Below, one piece after another: positions 49,072 to 59,112 of a DNA stretch of 64,000 nt (its first letter is position 1; each line of letters starts with the position of its first letter). Under the pieces are notes generated by a model that saw nothing but the letters and a program-made list of their open reading frames with translations, was not told where the DNA came from and searched no databases. Origin of the DNA: Pseudomonas sihuiensis (lineage in GTDB: Bacteria; Pseudomonadota; Gammaproteobacteria; Pseudomonadales; Pseudomonadaceae); assembly GCF_900106015.1 (NCBI RefSeq), contig NZ_LT629797.1, positions 744,001-808,000 on the forward strand, written 5' to 3'. Position numbers and translations under genes: made by a program.

Positions 49072-49964
49072 AAGCTTCTGTTTTGATAAATAACTTTAAT
49101 TATGCAAAATACATTAAGCAGTGTGTTCAATCTGTTTTAAATCAAAGCTATCAAGACTTTGAGATTATATTTGTAGATGACGGCTCAACTGATGATAGTT
49201 TGGAAGTTGTTAGTGAAATTAAGGATGTAAGGATAAATATCTTAAAAAAAAATAATGGAGGACAGTTGTCTGCATTTAATGCTGCAGTAATTAAGGCCAC
49301 TGGTTCTGTTTTGTTTTTTTTGGACTCAGATGATATGTATGATTCGCACTATCTGGAAGAGGCTATAAATTTTTACAAATCAAATCTTGATTGTGATTTT
49401 TTGTATGTAGGGAAGAGATTTTTTGGTGCGAAAGAAGGAGTGTTTTCATCTGGGGAAACGCGCACAGATGGTTATACATATTATAGTTCGTTATACAAGA
49501 GAAAGTGGTATGGTTCAGTTACTTCGGCAGTTTCTGTAAAGAGAGATGTTTTATTAAAGCTGTTTCCACTTGAGTCAATTGAGTCGGACTGGGTAACACG
49601 CGCTGATGATTGTTTGGTCTGGGGGTCATCTTTAATAGGTGCAAAAAAATACTATTTAGATAAACCTTTGGTGATGTACAGGGTTCATGATTCAAATAAT
49701 TTTCATGGTAAAAAATTTGATGCTAGCTATTGCTGGAAACGAGAGATAAGTATTGCAAGATTTTTTAATTTGGTCGCTTACAAGTCAGGATTTGGAGAGA
49801 CTCCGAGTTTGTTTTTGATGGAATTCTTTTCTAAAGAAAAGACAGCAAACAGATTTTTTTATTATTTTTATATTTTAATAAAAGCTCGTTTGCCCGTGGG
49901 AAGCAAACTTGCAATCCTGTTGAAAATGATTTTAAAAAAAAATATGAGTTTTACTAATTGTTAG
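49068..49964 (+). CDS. Family 2 glycosyltransferase
   Basis: A 298-residue GT-A enzyme. '[20 protein letters not shown]' starts the fold, '[14 protein letters not shown]' is near 34 and the DxD-type '[10 protein letters not shown]' near 85. It transfers a sugar to the growing O-unit; donor and acceptor cannot be told. Strongly AT-rich, with homopolymer A runs near the 3' end. ATGA overlap with wzx. Confidence 0.9.
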   Translation: MKASVLINNFNYAKYIKQCVQSVLNQSYQDFEIIFVDDGSTDDSLEVVSEIKDVRINILKKNNGGQLSAFNAAVIKATGSVLFFLDSDDMYDSHYLEEAINFYKSNLDCDFLYVGKRFFGAKEGVFSSGETRTDGYTYYSSLYKRKWYGSVTSAVSVKRDVLLKLFPLESIESDWVTRADDCLVWGSSLIGAKKYYLDKPLVMYRVHDSNNFHGKKFDASYCWKREISIARFFNLVAYKSGFGETPSLFLMEFFSKEKTANRFFYYFYILIKARLPVGSKLAILLKMILKKNMSFTNC

Positions 49965-49977
49965 TTATGGGGCGATA

Positions 49978-51144
49978 ATGAAAATAGCAGTAGCAGGTAC
50001 AGGTTATGTCGGTCTTTCCATGGCAGTTTTACTGTCCCAGAACAACCCAGTTGTTGCTTTGGATTTGATTCCAGAAAAAATTGATCTGATCAATGCAGGC
50101 AAATCACCTATTCACGATGCCGAGATTGAAGGTTTTTTGCAGAGCAAGTCTTTAAACCTTACAGCAACCCTAGATAAGCATAAAGCTTATGAGGGTGCAG
50201 AGTTTGTTATTATCGCCACCCCAACAGATTACGATCCTGAAAGTCACTACTTCAATACTCGCTCAATCGAAGCAGTGATTCAGGATGTTTTATCGATCAA
50301 CCCTAATGCGGTGATGGTGATTAAATCCACTATACCTGTAGGTTATGTCAACCAGGTGAGAGCAAAATTTGGTATTGATAACATTATATTCTCGCCGGAG
50401 TTCTTGCGGGAAGGTAAAGCACTCTACGACAATCTCTACCCGTCCCGAATTATTGTTGGTGAACGCTCTGCACGTGCTGAAAAGTTTGCGGGTTTATTGG
50501 TAGAGGGGGCTATTAAAAAGGATATGCCTGTACTTTATACAGACAGCACAGAAGCAGAAGCCATCAAGCTGTTTGCCAATACCTACCTGGCGATGCGCGT
50601 GGCCTACTTCAATGAACTGGACTCCTATGCAGAAGTGAACAACCTGGATACCCGGCAGATTATTGAAGGAATGTCATTAGATCCGCGTATCGGCAATCAC
50701 TACAACAACCCATCATTCGGTTATGGTGGTTATTGTCTACCCAAAGACACCAAACAACTCTTAGCCAATTTTGATCAGGTTCCGCAGAAAATCATCGAGG
50801 CTATCGTGCTGGCGAATGATACCCGTATGGATTTCATTACCCACCAGATTCTGGAGCGTCACCCTCAGAAGGTAGGTGTGTACCGGCTGATCATGAAGGC
50901 AGGTTCCGACAACTTCAGAGCATCAGCCATTCAGGGTGTTATGCACCGTTTACAGGGCAAGGGCGTTGAACTGGTGATCTATGAACCGGAACTGGTTGAG
51001 GAACTTTTCCATGATGCTCAAGTCATCAAGGATTTCGATGCCTTTGTGCACCAGGCCGACGTCATCATCGCCAACCGTATGGATGAAAGCCTGCTAGCGC
51101 ATCAGCATAAAGTATACAGCCGCGATCTTTTTGGTAAGGACTGA
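49978..51144 (+). CDS. ugd: UDP-glucose 6-dehydrogenase, second copy
   Basis: A 388-residue Ugd, same length and clearly homologous throughout to the copy at 45125. The active site is complete: '[12 protein letters not shown]' with Lys/Asn and '[13 protein letters not shown]' with Cys253, Lys256 and Asp257. It is followed after 3 bp by a sugar-nucleotide epimerase, suggesting UDP-GlcA is made here and then converted, for example to UDP-GalA. Nucleotide divergence and lower GC argue against a recent duplication. Confidence 0.95.
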   Translation: MKIAVAGTGYVGLSMAVLLSQNNPVVALDLIPEKIDLINAGKSPIHDAEIEGFLQSKSLNLTATLDKHKAYEGAEFVIIATPTDYDPESHYFNTRSIEAVIQDVLSINPNAVMVIKSTIPVGYVNQVRAKFGIDNIIFSPEFLREGKALYDNLYPSRIIVGERSARAEKFAGLLVEGAIKKDMPVLYTDSTEAEAIKLFANTYLAMRVAYFNELDSYAEVNNLDTRQIIEGMSLDPRIGNHYNNPSFGYGGYCLPKDTKQLLANFDQVPQKIIEAIVLANDTRMDFITHQILERHPQKVGVYRLIMKAGSDNFRASAIQGVMHRLQGKGVELVIYEPELVEELFHDAQVIKDFDAFVHQADVIIANRMDESLLAHQHKVYSRDLFGKD

Positions 51145-51147
51145 ACA

Positions 51148-52017
51148 ATGACGAATAAAATTCTGGTTACCGGCGGTGCAGGTTTTGTGGGTAGCCACCT
51201 GTGTGAGCGACTGGCTCAAGACCCAAGCAACCAGGTAGTGTCGCTGGATAATTACTTTACAGGCAGTGAGACCAATCACGTTCCTGGTGTCACCTATATT
51301 CGTGGGTCTACAGCACAAATTGATGAGCTGATTGACTTCACTCCTGACTACATCTACCACCTGGGGGAGTATTCACGGGTAGAGCAGAGCTTTGACGATA
51401 TCGAGAAAGTCTGGGAGTACAACAAGCAGGGTATTTTTGCCGTACTGCAGTTTTGTAGAAAAACAAGTGCCAAGCTGATTTATGCCGGTAGCAGCACCAA
51501 GTTTGGAGATGGTGGTCTGGGTAGAAGCCAAAGCCCCTATGCCTGGACAAAAGCCAGCAATACAGAACTGGTCGAAAACTACGGCGCCTGGTTCAATATT
51601 CCTTACGCCATTGTTTATTTCTACAACGTTTACGGCAAACGCGAAATCGCAAAAGGTAAATACGCCACTTTGATTGCTATTTTTACCGAAAAAATGAAGG
51701 CAAACGAGAGTCTTACCATCGTTAGCCCCGGCACACAAAAGCGCAACTTCACCCACGTGGATGACATCGTCGATGGTTTGGTGATGGTCGGTGAGAATGG
51801 TTATGGTGATGAGTTTGGCATTGGTAGCCCTGAGTCTTTCACCATCCTTGAAGTGGCTGAGCTATTCGGTGGCAAGATCGAAATGCTGCCAGAGCGTAAA
51901 GGCAATCGTATGACTGCGGACGTAGTCACAGACAAGACACAGGCATTAGGCTGGTCACCCAAAAGAAAACTGGCAGACTACATTTCACATTTGAAAGAAA
52001 ACAACTGGATTAAATAA
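51148..52017 (+). CDS. NAD-dependent sugar-nucleotide epimerase/dehydratase
   Basis: A 289-residue extended SDR. 'ILVTGGAGFVGSHLCERLA' is at 5-23, with catalytic 'SPYAWTKASNTELVENY' (YxxxK) near 130 and 'RNFTHVDDIVDGLVMV' near 194. Shorter than typical GalE (about 330). Position after ugd makes UDP-glucuronate 4-epimerase (giving UDP-GalA) or a UDP-xylose/arabinose-type enzyme plausible; sequence alone does not decide. TAATG junction with the next gene. Confidence 0.85.
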   Translation: MTNKILVTGGAGFVGSHLCERLAQDPSNQVVSLDNYFTGSETNHVPGVTYIRGSTAQIDELIDFTPDYIYHLGEYSRVEQSFDDIEKVWEYNKQGIFAVLQFCRKTSAKLIYAGSSTKFGDGGLGRSQSPYAWTKASNTELVENYGAWFNIPYAIVYFYNVYGKREIAKGKYATLIAIFTEKMKANESLTIVSPGTQKRNFTHVDDIVDGLVMVGENGYGDEFGIGSPESFTILEVAELFGGKIEMLPERKGNRMTADVVTDKTQALGWSPKRKLADYISHLKENNWIK

Positions 52018-52976
52018 TGTCAACTCCCCAGCCGTTTACACCGCCGCATCCACTCAATACCGCTGTGCTTTTTCTGGTATTCAATCGCTTGGACACCACT
52101 AAACAAGTCTTTGAAGCGATTCGCCAAGCCAAAACACCCAGGCTCTACATAGCAGCAGACGGTGCCAGAGAAACAAAAGAAGGCGAAGCTGAAAAAGTAC
52201 AGGCTGTACGTGACTATGTCATGGAAAACATCGACTGGGACTGTGAAGTAAAAACACTTTTCAGAGAAAAAAACCTCGGCTGTAAATATGCAGTGAGTGG
52301 TGCGATCACCTGGTTCTTTGAGAATGAAGAGCAAGGAATCATTCTGGAAGATGACTGCCTGCCCAGCCAAAGTTTCTTTTGGTACTGTGAAGAGTTGTTA
52401 AATAAATATAAAAATGACGAAACTGTTTATCTGATTTCTGGTGATGCTCGTGGACCTGAATCTTTTGGTATGAAAGAAGACTATGGTTTCTGCAAGTACC
52501 CAATGATTTGGGGGTGGGCTTCATGGGCAAGAGTATGGCAAAACTATGATCCAGAAATAAGTGACTGGCCAAAGGTTAGAGATACACTGCCTGCTTCAAT
52601 TTCTACTTATAAGCCAACAGTCAGATTCTGGAAAAGTACTTTTGAGCAGTTGTACAGGAAAGAGATCGACACTTGGGATTTTCAGTTTACTTATTTATTA
52701 TTGAAGAATGGTGGTAAATGTATTGTTCCAAAGATTAATTTAATTTCTAATGTTGGATTTGGTGCTGATGCCACTCATACGTTTAGCCCTGAGTCTGAAG
52801 CTGCTAACCGTATGAGATTTGAGATAAAAATTCCTCTAGAGCATCAACCGAGTATTTTTTCTGAAGAAATGATAAACAATTTTTATGATAGAAGTGAGTT
52901 TTCATCAAAATCATTTGTTGTTCGTATCATAAATAAACTCTCGCGATTGATTGTTGGTAGGAATTTAATTCAGTGA
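52017..52976 (+). CDS. Glycosyltransferase, GNT-I-like/family 2
   Basis: A 319-residue GT-A-type enzyme. 'TAVLFLVFNRLDTTKQVFEA' starts the fold and the acidic metal motif lies in 'GIILEDDCLPSQSFFWYCEE' near 109 (EDD, as in GNT-I-like enzymes); 'PMIWGWASWARVW' follows near 162. It is probably one of the O-unit glycosyltransferases; the linkage is unknown. Overlaps the next gene by 4 bp. Confidence 0.85.
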   Translation: MSTPQPFTPPHPLNTAVLFLVFNRLDTTKQVFEAIRQAKTPRLYIAADGARETKEGEAEKVQAVRDYVMENIDWDCEVKTLFREKNLGCKYAVSGAITWFFENEEQGIILEDDCLPSQSFFWYCEELLNKYKNDETVYLISGDARGPESFGMKEDYGFCKYPMIWGWASWARVWQNYDPEISDWPKVRDTLPASISTYKPTVRFWKSTFEQLYRKEIDTWDFQFTYLLLKNGGKCIVPKINLISNVGFGADATHTFSPESEAANRMRFEIKIPLEHQPSIFSEEMINNFYDRSEFSSKSFVVRIINKLSRLIVGRNLIQ

Positions 52977-54217
52977 AAGTACTTATTGTAAACACTTCCG
53001 ATATTGAAGGCGGCGCGGCGCGGGCGGCATATCGGTTGCATAAGGCTTTATTGACGAAAGGCGTCGATAGTCAAATGCTGGTGCAGTCGAAATCTTCGGA
53101 TGATTTTACCGTACTTGGCCCACAAACCAAGTTTCAAAAGGCGATGGGTAAACTGCGACCAACTTTGGATTCAATTCCGGTTCGACGTTATCCCGAACGC
53201 ACTAAAACCCTGTTTAGCCCGAGTTGGGTGCCGTTTGCAGGCTTGGTGGATAAAATTAATGCGCTAAATCCCGATGTGGTGCATTTGCATTGGATTGCCG
53301 GTGGCATGATGCGCATTGAAGACATTGCAAGGATTAGAGCACCCGTTGTGTGGAGCTTACATGATATGTGGGCGTTCACTGGTGGTTGCCACTATGATGA
53401 AGAATGTGGAAAATTCAAAAACTCTTGTGGTTCTTGTCCTGTGCTTGCTTCTGCAAAGGAAAATGATTTAAGTAGTAAGGTTTTACAGCGCAAACAGGTA
53501 AGCTTTAAGCAACACACCAATCTTACAATCGTTGGATTAAGCAACTGGTTGGCTAAAGAGGCCAAAAGCAGTACCTTATTTAAGAATACATCAGTCGTAA
53601 ACTTACCCAATCCTATTGATATGTCATCTTTCGCACCATTTTGTAAACAACAAGCCCGTACTTTGTTTAAATTACCGGGTGATAAAAAGTTGGTTCTGTT
53701 CGGTGCGATGGGTGCAACCAGTGATCCGCGTAAAGGTTTTAAAGAGCTCGCACAGGCGTTAGACCATTTGCCTGCAGAGTATGAATTAGTGGTATTTGGT
53801 TCAAGTGAACCCGAAATATCTCAAGGATTTAAGCAAAAAAGCCACTATATAGGGCATCTGCACGACGATGTCAGCTTGCGTGTGTTATATAGCGCAGCGG
53901 ATGTGATGGTGGTGCCTAGTTTGCAGGAAGCATTTGGTCAAACTGCTTCTGAATCTATGGCTTGTGGTACGCCGGTGGTGGCCTTTGGAGCAACGGGTTT
54001 ATTGGATATTGTCGATCACCAACAAACTGGCTATCTCGCCGAGCCTTTCAATACCCAAGACCTCGCTAATGGCATTAACTGGGTTTTGCAACATCAGTCG
54101 CCTGACAAGCTAGCTGACAATGCCCGCCAAAAAGTTTTAGAAAATTTCGAAAGCTCGTTGGTAGCTTCGAAATACATTGATTTATATCGTGAAGTATTAA
54201 GCAAGGAAAAGGAATGA
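52973..54217 (+). CDS. Family 4 glycosyltransferase
   Basis: A 414-residue GT-B enzyme. Acceptor-domain start '[20 protein letters not shown]' at 6-25; donor-domain '[19 protein letters not shown]' near 241 and the E-x7-E signature in '[20 protein letters not shown]' near 316. Several cysteines ([19 protein letters not shown] region near 139) are typical of a GT4 subgroup acting on colanic-acid-like chains. Starts GTG; overlaps gmd by 4 bp. Confidence 0.9.
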   Translation: MKVLIVNTSDIEGGAARAAYRLHKALLTKGVDSQMLVQSKSSDDFTVLGPQTKFQKAMGKLRPTLDSIPVRRYPERTKTLFSPSWVPFAGLVDKINALNPDVVHLHWIAGGMMRIEDIARIRAPVVWSLHDMWAFTGGCHYDEECGKFKNSCGSCPVLASAKENDLSSKVLQRKQVSFKQHTNLTIVGLSNWLAKEAKSSTLFKNTSVVNLPNPIDMSSFAPFCKQQARTLFKLPGDKKLVLFGAMGATSDPRKGFKELAQALDHLPAEYELVVFGSSEPEISQGFKQKSHYIGHLHDDVSLRVLYSAADVMVVPSLQEAFGQTASESMACGTPVVAFGATGLLDIVDHQQTGYLAEPFNTQDLANGINWVLQHQSPDKLADNARQKVLENFESSLVASKYIDLYREVLSKEKE

Positions 54218-55332
54218 AAAAAGCACTTATTACTGGTGTAACCGGTCAGGATGGTTCTTACCTGGCAGAGTTCCTGCTGGAAAAGGGTTACCAGGTTCAT
54301 GGTATTAAGCGTCGTGCATCGTTGTTTAATACACAGCGGGTAGACCATATTTACCAGGATCCGCATGTTGATAATCAGAATTTTATTCTGCACTACGGTG
54401 ATTTAACCGACTCTTCTAACCTCACCCGTATTTTGCAGGAAGTGCAGCCCGACGAAGTGTACAACCTGGGTGCACAGTCGCACGTAGCGGTTTCGTTTGA
54501 ATCACCAGAATACACCGCCGATGTCGATGCTATGGGTACGCTGCGCATTCTGGAAGCCATTCGTTTGTTGGGCCTGGAAAAGAAAACCAAGTTTTACCAG
54601 GCCTCTACGTCAGAACTTTATGGTTTGGTGCAGGAAGTTCCGCAAAAAGAAACCACGCCTTTCTATCCGCGCTCACCCTATGCGGTGGCAAAACTGTACG
54701 CCTATTGGATTACCGTAAACTACCGTGAAGCCTATGGCATGTATGCCTGTAACGGCATCTTGTTCAACCACGAATCCCCGCGTCGTGGTGAAACCTTTGT
54801 TACCCGTAAAATTACCCGTGGCTTGGCAAACATTGCTCAGGGTTTAGAGCAATGCTTGTTTATGGGCAACATGGATGCACTGCGTGACTGGGGCCATGCC
54901 AAAGATTACGTGCGTATGCAATGGATGATGCTGCAGCAAGAGCAACCCGAAGATTTTGTTATTGCCACCGGGGTGCAGTATTCCGTACGCCAGTTTATTG
55001 AATGGTCCGCCAAAGAGCTTGGCATTACTCTTCGTTTTGAAGGCAAAGGTGTCGATGAAGTAGCAGTTATTACTGCCATTGAGGGCGATAAAGCACCGGC
55101 CTTGAAAGTAGGTGACACTATTGTACGGGTAGACCCGCGCTATTTCCGTCCGGCAGAAGTAGAAACCCTGTTAGGTGATCCAAGCAACGCCAAAGCCAAA
55201 CTGGGTTGGGTACCGGAAATTACAGTACAAGAGATGTGCGCTGAAATGGTGTGTGAAGATCTGAAGATTGCTCAACGTCATGCACTGCTGAGGCAGCATG
55301 GTCATGACGTGCTGGTATCGGTGGAGAACTGA
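54214..55332 (+). CDS. gmd: GDP-mannose 4,6-dehydratase
   Basis: A 372-residue extended SDR making GDP-4-keto-6-deoxymannose. '[20 protein letters not shown]' is at 7-26, the Thr/Ser site lies in '[14 protein letters not shown]', YxxxK in '[12 protein letters not shown]' and '[20 protein letters not shown]' near 187. First committed step of GDP-L-fucose with fcl, 2 bp downstream. Confidence 0.97.
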   Translation: MKKALITGVTGQDGSYLAEFLLEKGYQVHGIKRRASLFNTQRVDHIYQDPHVDNQNFILHYGDLTDSSNLTRILQEVQPDEVYNLGAQSHVAVSFESPEYTADVDAMGTLRILEAIRLLGLEKKTKFYQASTSELYGLVQEVPQKETTPFYPRSPYAVAKLYAYWITVNYREAYGMYACNGILFNHESPRRGETFVTRKITRGLANIAQGLEQCLFMGNMDALRDWGHAKDYVRMQWMMLQQEQPEDFVIATGVQYSVRQFIEWSAKELGITLRFEGKGVDEVAVITAIEGDKAPALKVGDTIVRVDPRYFRPAEVETLLGDPSNAKAKLGWVPEITVQEMCAEMVCEDLKIAQRHALLRQHGHDVLVSVEN

Positions 55333-55334
55333 GC

Positions 55335-56312
55335 GTGGCGCGTGATCTGAACCAAGCAATTTTCGTCGCGGGTCACCGAGGGATGGTTGGCTCAGCGATT
55401 GTCCGTCGCCTCAAGGCATTGGGGTATCAAAATATTCTCACCGCTGCTCGTGATGAGTTAAACCTGCTGGATCAGGTAGAGGTACAGCGTTACTTTCAAG
55501 GTAATCATATTGATCAGGTATATCTAGCTGCTGCTCGGGTTGGCGGTATACATGCAAACAGTACCTATCCGGCAGACTTTATTTACGAAAACCTGATGGT
55601 TGAAGCGAACATTATTCAGGCTGCACATATGAATGGTGTGCAGAAGCTATTGTTCTTGGGCTCCTCCTGTATATATCCCAAACATGCGCCACAGCCGATG
55701 AAAGAAGAGGCGCTATTGACTGGCGGATTAGAACCGACCAATGAGCCTTATGCAATTGCCAAGATCGCAGGCATCAAGCTGTGTGAAAGCTATAACCGAC
55801 AACATGGACGAGACTATCGGAGTGTGATGCCCACCAATCTCTATGGGCAGAACGACAACTTTCATCCGGAAAACAGCCATGTTATTCCAGCAATGATGCA
55901 GCGTTTTCATGAGGCTAAGCTTGCTAATGCCAGGGAGGTCGTGGTTTGGGGGAGTGGAAAACCGATGCGCGAGTTTCTGCATGTCGATGATATGGCTGCC
56001 GCCAGTGTATATGTTATGGACCTAGATGATTCAACCTACAGTAAAAATATTCAGCCAATGCTTTCCCATATAAACGTAGGTACCGGAGTTGATTGCACGA
56101 TCTGTGATTTGGCAGAAACTATGAAGCGTGTTGTAGGCTTTGAGGGAAAGTTGGTTTTTGACACCAGCAAGCCCGATGGTACGCCACGTAAATTAATGGA
56201 TGTTTCTCGCCTTAGGGCTCTTGGTTGGCAGGCAGCTATCAGTTTGGAGACAGGGCTTGCCAATACGTATGCATGGTTTTTGCAGAATGTGGCTGACCTT
56301 CGAGTGAAGTGA
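55335..56312 (+). CDS. fcl: GDP-L-fucose synthase
   Basis: A 325-residue epimerase-reductase (WcaG/Fcl). '[18 protein letters not shown]' is at 9-26, '[20 protein letters not shown]' near 107 with the catalytic Ser-Cys, and YxxxK in '[10 protein letters not shown]' near 140. With gmd and manBC this gives GDP-L-fucose, so the O-unit probably contains L-fucose. GTG start, 2 bp after gmd. Confidence 0.96.
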   Translation: MARDLNQAIFVAGHRGMVGSAIVRRLKALGYQNILTAARDELNLLDQVEVQRYFQGNHIDQVYLAAARVGGIHANSTYPADFIYENLMVEANIIQAAHMNGVQKLLFLGSSCIYPKHAPQPMKEEALLTGGLEPTNEPYAIAKIAGIKLCESYNRQHGRDYRSVMPTNLYGQNDNFHPENSHVIPAMMQRFHEAKLANAREVVVWGSGKPMREFLHVDDMAAASVYVMDLDDSTYSKNIQPMLSHINVGTGVDCTICDLAETMKRVVGFEGKLVFDTSKPDGTPRKLMDVSRLRALGWQAAISLETGLANTYAWFLQNVADLRVK

Positions 56313-56385
56313 GCCTTTAAATTCTCAGCATTTAAGGGTTTGATGTTGTGTTGTTCTGTTGCTAATTAAAGTTAAGGGGGCAATT

Positions 56386-56937
56386 TTGAGCGTAAAAGAT
56401 TTCATTAAGCATAGGCTTTATGGTGCGCCCGGTTATTTTGCTTCTAATGTGTTTTCTTTAACTCCATCGTTTCGTTTGGTTAACTTCTTGCTTCGCCTTC
56501 TGGGTAATGAAATTGGCAATGGCGTCACGATTCACCATGGTGTCTATTTTACACTGCCTTTTCGTTTAGAGATTGGGGAAAATAGTACTGTGAATGCGAA
56601 GTCCTTCCTGGATACCCGTATGGGTATAAAGATTGGGGCAAATACAATGATTGGCAGAGAAAGTCAAATATATACATTGACGCATCATGTAAATGATGAT
56701 TATTTCGCTACGACAGGTGCTGGTGTCGAAATTGGCGATTATGTTGTTATTTTTCCTGGTGTGAAAATAATGCCTGGTGTGAAAGTTGGTAATGGCGCAG
56801 TGGTTTATCCGGGTGCGGTTGTGTGTCGAGATGTTGATGAGAATTCGATAGTAGGTGGCGTTCCGGCAAGAGTTATCGGTGAAAGGCAATCAAATAAAGA
56901 GTATGTCTTGAGCTACAATATGTTCTGGGGTGTTTGA
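56386..56937 (+). CDS. Hexapeptide-repeat acyltransferase (WbbJ/LacA type)
   Basis: A 183-residue left-handed beta-helix O-acetyltransferase. Hexad repeats run from 'IGNGVTIHHGVYFTLPF' near 46 through 'VEIGDYVVIFPGVKIMPGVK' to 'VYPGAVVCRDVDENSIVGGV', with the His of 'THHVND' as likely catalytic base. It probably acetylates a sugar of the O-unit. Start: TTG at 56386 preceded by AAGGGGG at 56375-56380; an earlier in-frame TTG (56359) lacks a ribosome site. TGATG overlap with the next gene. Confidence 0.85.
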   Translation: MSVKDFIKHRLYGAPGYFASNVFSLTPSFRLVNFLLRLLGNEIGNGVTIHHGVYFTLPFRLEIGENSTVNAKSFLDTRMGIKIGANTMIGRESQIYTLTHHVNDDYFATTGAGVEIGDYVVIFPGVKIMPGVKVGNGAVVYPGAVVCRDVDENSIVGGVPARVIGERQSNKEYVLSYNMFWGV

Positions 56938-57921
56938 TGTTCGTGGTTTCTACTGAGCTGAAAGGACATTATTTGAGTTATGGGAAAATAATAGATGACC
57001 ATTCCGATGGTGGGGTGGTTAATATTTTTTTTGAAGGGCGTGGCTTAATATATAATGTTTATTATATTGCAAGAAGTATATGGCGCCGGCCCGGTGGAGA
57101 GAAAAAAATATTATTTCTAAATGGTGAGCAGTTTTTGCTTCCTTTGGTGGTTAAGTTGCTTTTTCCTAGGTATAAGGTTTCATCCATAATTTATTATTCT
57201 TTCTTGGGGGGGGGGGCTAAGAGCGTTAGTTAAAAAAAATATTTTTTGCATTTCTTCAATGCTTGGGGTTTATTTGTATTTTTTGGAGGGCGAGGAGTGG
57301 GTATCTAGTTCTCAATGTCCTTTTAAGTCTGGTTATCGCTCTTTAAAAGATCCTGCACTTTTGGATTACAAGAGTTTTTCTAATAAAAGCATCGATTCTA
57401 AAGCGGTTACTTACTTGGTCGTCGGGTATATTGATGAAAGAAAGTGTGTGCCGGAGATTGTTGAGGCGCTCATTACTTTGGCCTGTGATTCTGAAATCTC
57501 TCAGCGCCTAATTATTCTGGGTAAGCAGTCTCTTGGTGTTGAAACGTATCTGTCTGGCTTGGCTGTTCCAGAAGGTTTGGAATTGTTGGTTCTGAATAGA
57601 AGATTTTCTGATGAGGAGTACTCTCAGTATTTGGCTATTTCAGATGTGGTGTTAGCTATTTATAAGGATCACCTGGGGTCGTCTGGTGTCGTTATAAATT
57701 CTATTCTCTATGGAAAGAAAGTACTCTTCATACCAGTTGGCGTGACTGCTGCCTTTCAGGCTAGGCTGGCGCTGGATGGTTTACCTCAATCTAGCTCTCC
57801 TGATGCTATAAGGGGCGCATTGGTGAAGTTGGTTGATTCGGTTCAGTATGATGATAGTGCGCGGTTAAGGTTTTTGGATGGTAGAAGCAAGAAAGATTTT
57901 TATTTGTCACTCATAAGCTGA
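56937..57921 (+). pseudogene. Frame-interrupted glycosyltransferase; candidate phase-variable gene (OFF as sequenced)
   Basis: As sequenced, translation from ATG 56937 ('MFVVSTELKGHYLSYGK') stops after 98 residues, 18 bp past a run of 11 G (57206-57216). The remaining frame, from about 57216 to the stop at 57919-57921, is the C-terminal donor half of a GT4-like enzyme ('YLVVGYIDERKCVPEIVEAL', 'YKDHLGSSGVVINSILYGKK'). With 10 G (or 13) both halves fuse into one frame of 327 (or 328) residues without any stop. Context: between the acetyltransferase and another glycosyltransferase of the O-antigen locus. The tract length suggests slipped-strand switching; a sequencing error is the main alternative. 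Confidence 0.8.
57206..57216 (+). repeat. Poly-G tract (G11) inside a glycosyltransferase gene
   Basis: Eleven consecutive G in a region otherwise rich in A and T. The reading frame upstream and the one downstream differ by one base exactly across this run. A8 (57232-57239) and T6 runs follow. Long G tracts of this kind are the classic substrate of slipped-strand mispairing at contingency loci. Confidence 0.9.
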
Positions 57922-58017
57922 TTTAGATAATTGGGTTAAATTTTTCTTGGTTTTTTGTGTGATTCTGAATAAATTATGCGGAGCAATATGTATTGCGTTT
58001 TTAAGTGGAGGCTTTAG

Positions 58018-59112
58018 GTGAGTGCTGTCTTTATATCTCGAAGTGTAAGCGCCGTAGACGGTGGTGGTCAACTTACGGAAAGAAACAGAAAAATTGTTAA
58101 CTCTATTGGCTTTGATGGAGGGACTTATTTTTTTGAAGTTTCTGTTGATGGCTACTATGAGAAACTAGTTAATAGTGTTTTGGGGCGTCCTTACGGCTTT
58201 GGTCGTTCATTGGTTGATAGGCTTAAGTCGATAATGCTGGGTGGGGGGGTGCAGTGTGTCTTCATTGAGCACTCCTTGTTGGCCGGTTATGCTCGCTATA
58301 TTAAGCGTTGGAATCCCGATGTTCCTATTTTTATTTTTTATCATAATGTCGAGTTTCATTATTATCTTCATAAGAGTCGTGTGGAGTCGATTTTTAATGT
58401 TGTAATGTTGTTGTTGGCCTGGAGGAATGAAAGCATTGGTCGACGCTTTGCAGATCATCATGTGGTTCTTACGAGGCGTGATGGTATGGAATTGAAGCGT
58501 TTGTATGGTATTGATAGGGCTAAGGTAATTCCTATTAGTCTACCTTATTTATCTGATCAGACTGATTCCGGATCTTTGGTTTCGTCTGGTTATCATCTTT
58601 ATGTGGGGAGTAATTTTTTTGCAAATATAGATGGCCTTTGCTGGTATATTGAGAACGTTCTTCCGTATATGAAAACCAAGCTTGTTGTGGTTGGGAAGGG
58701 TATGGAATTTTTGCGATCTAAATATCCTGCTGTCTTGAACTTAGAGATTCTGGGGTATGTCGAAGATTTAACAGGTTTTTATCGTGCTGCAGATTTTTTT
58801 GTCAATCCGGTTTTTGTTGGATCTGGTATGAAAACAAAAACTGTTGAGGCATTTCGGCATGCTAAAACAGTTCTCGGTTGTAAGGAAGCATTTGTCGGGT
58901 TTGATATCGATTTCTCTGGTGGTGAAACTGCTTTCCTTTGCGAGACGGCTGAGCAATATTCTTCTGCCGAGAATGAAGTCTTGAGTGATATCCCTAAGTA
59001 TAAATTCAATGCGTCGGCAAAGGCTTACTTTTCTTGTTATCTCTCTGATGAGGTTGTTGCTGCAGAGTTTAGGAGCTATTTTTTCGAGGTTTCCTCCAAT
59101 GTTTCACCCTGA
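58018..59112 (+). CDS. GT4-like glycosyltransferase
   Basis: A 364-residue GT-B-type protein. N-terminal domain begins 'SAVFISRSVSAVDGGGQLTE'; donor domain has 'YHLYVGSNFFANIDGLCWYI' near 192 and 'FFVNPVFVGSGMKTKTVEAF' near 260. Start GTG at 58018 with GGAGG 7-11 bp upstream; the 96-bp gap before it has no gene. It contains a G7 run (58243-58249) in frame. It overlaps the following GT2 gene by 14 bp. Confidence 0.87.
   Translation: MSAVFISRSVSAVDGGGQLTERNRKIVNSIGFDGGTYFFEVSVDGYYEKLVNSVLGRPYGFGRSLVDRLKSIMLGGGVQCVFIEHSLLAGYARYIKRWNPDVPIFIFYHNVEFHYYLHKSRVESIFNVVMLLLAWRNESIGRRFADHHVVLTRRDGMELKRLYGIDRAKVIPISLPYLSDQTDSGSLVSSGYHLYVGSNFFANIDGLCWYIENVLPYMKTKLVVVGKGMEFLRSKYPAVLNLEILGYVEDLTGFYRAADFFVNPVFVGSGMKTKTVEAFRHAKTVLGCKEAFVGFDIDFSGGETAFLCETAEQYSSAENEVLSDIPKYKFNASAKAYFSCYLSDEVVAAEFRSYFFEVSSNVSP

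Noticed and set aside
57259..57921. Independent small gene starting at ATG 57259
   Set aside because: No ribosome site, starts mid-domain, and joins perfectly to the upstream frame if the G tract loses one base. Better read as the second half of the switched glycosyltransferase.
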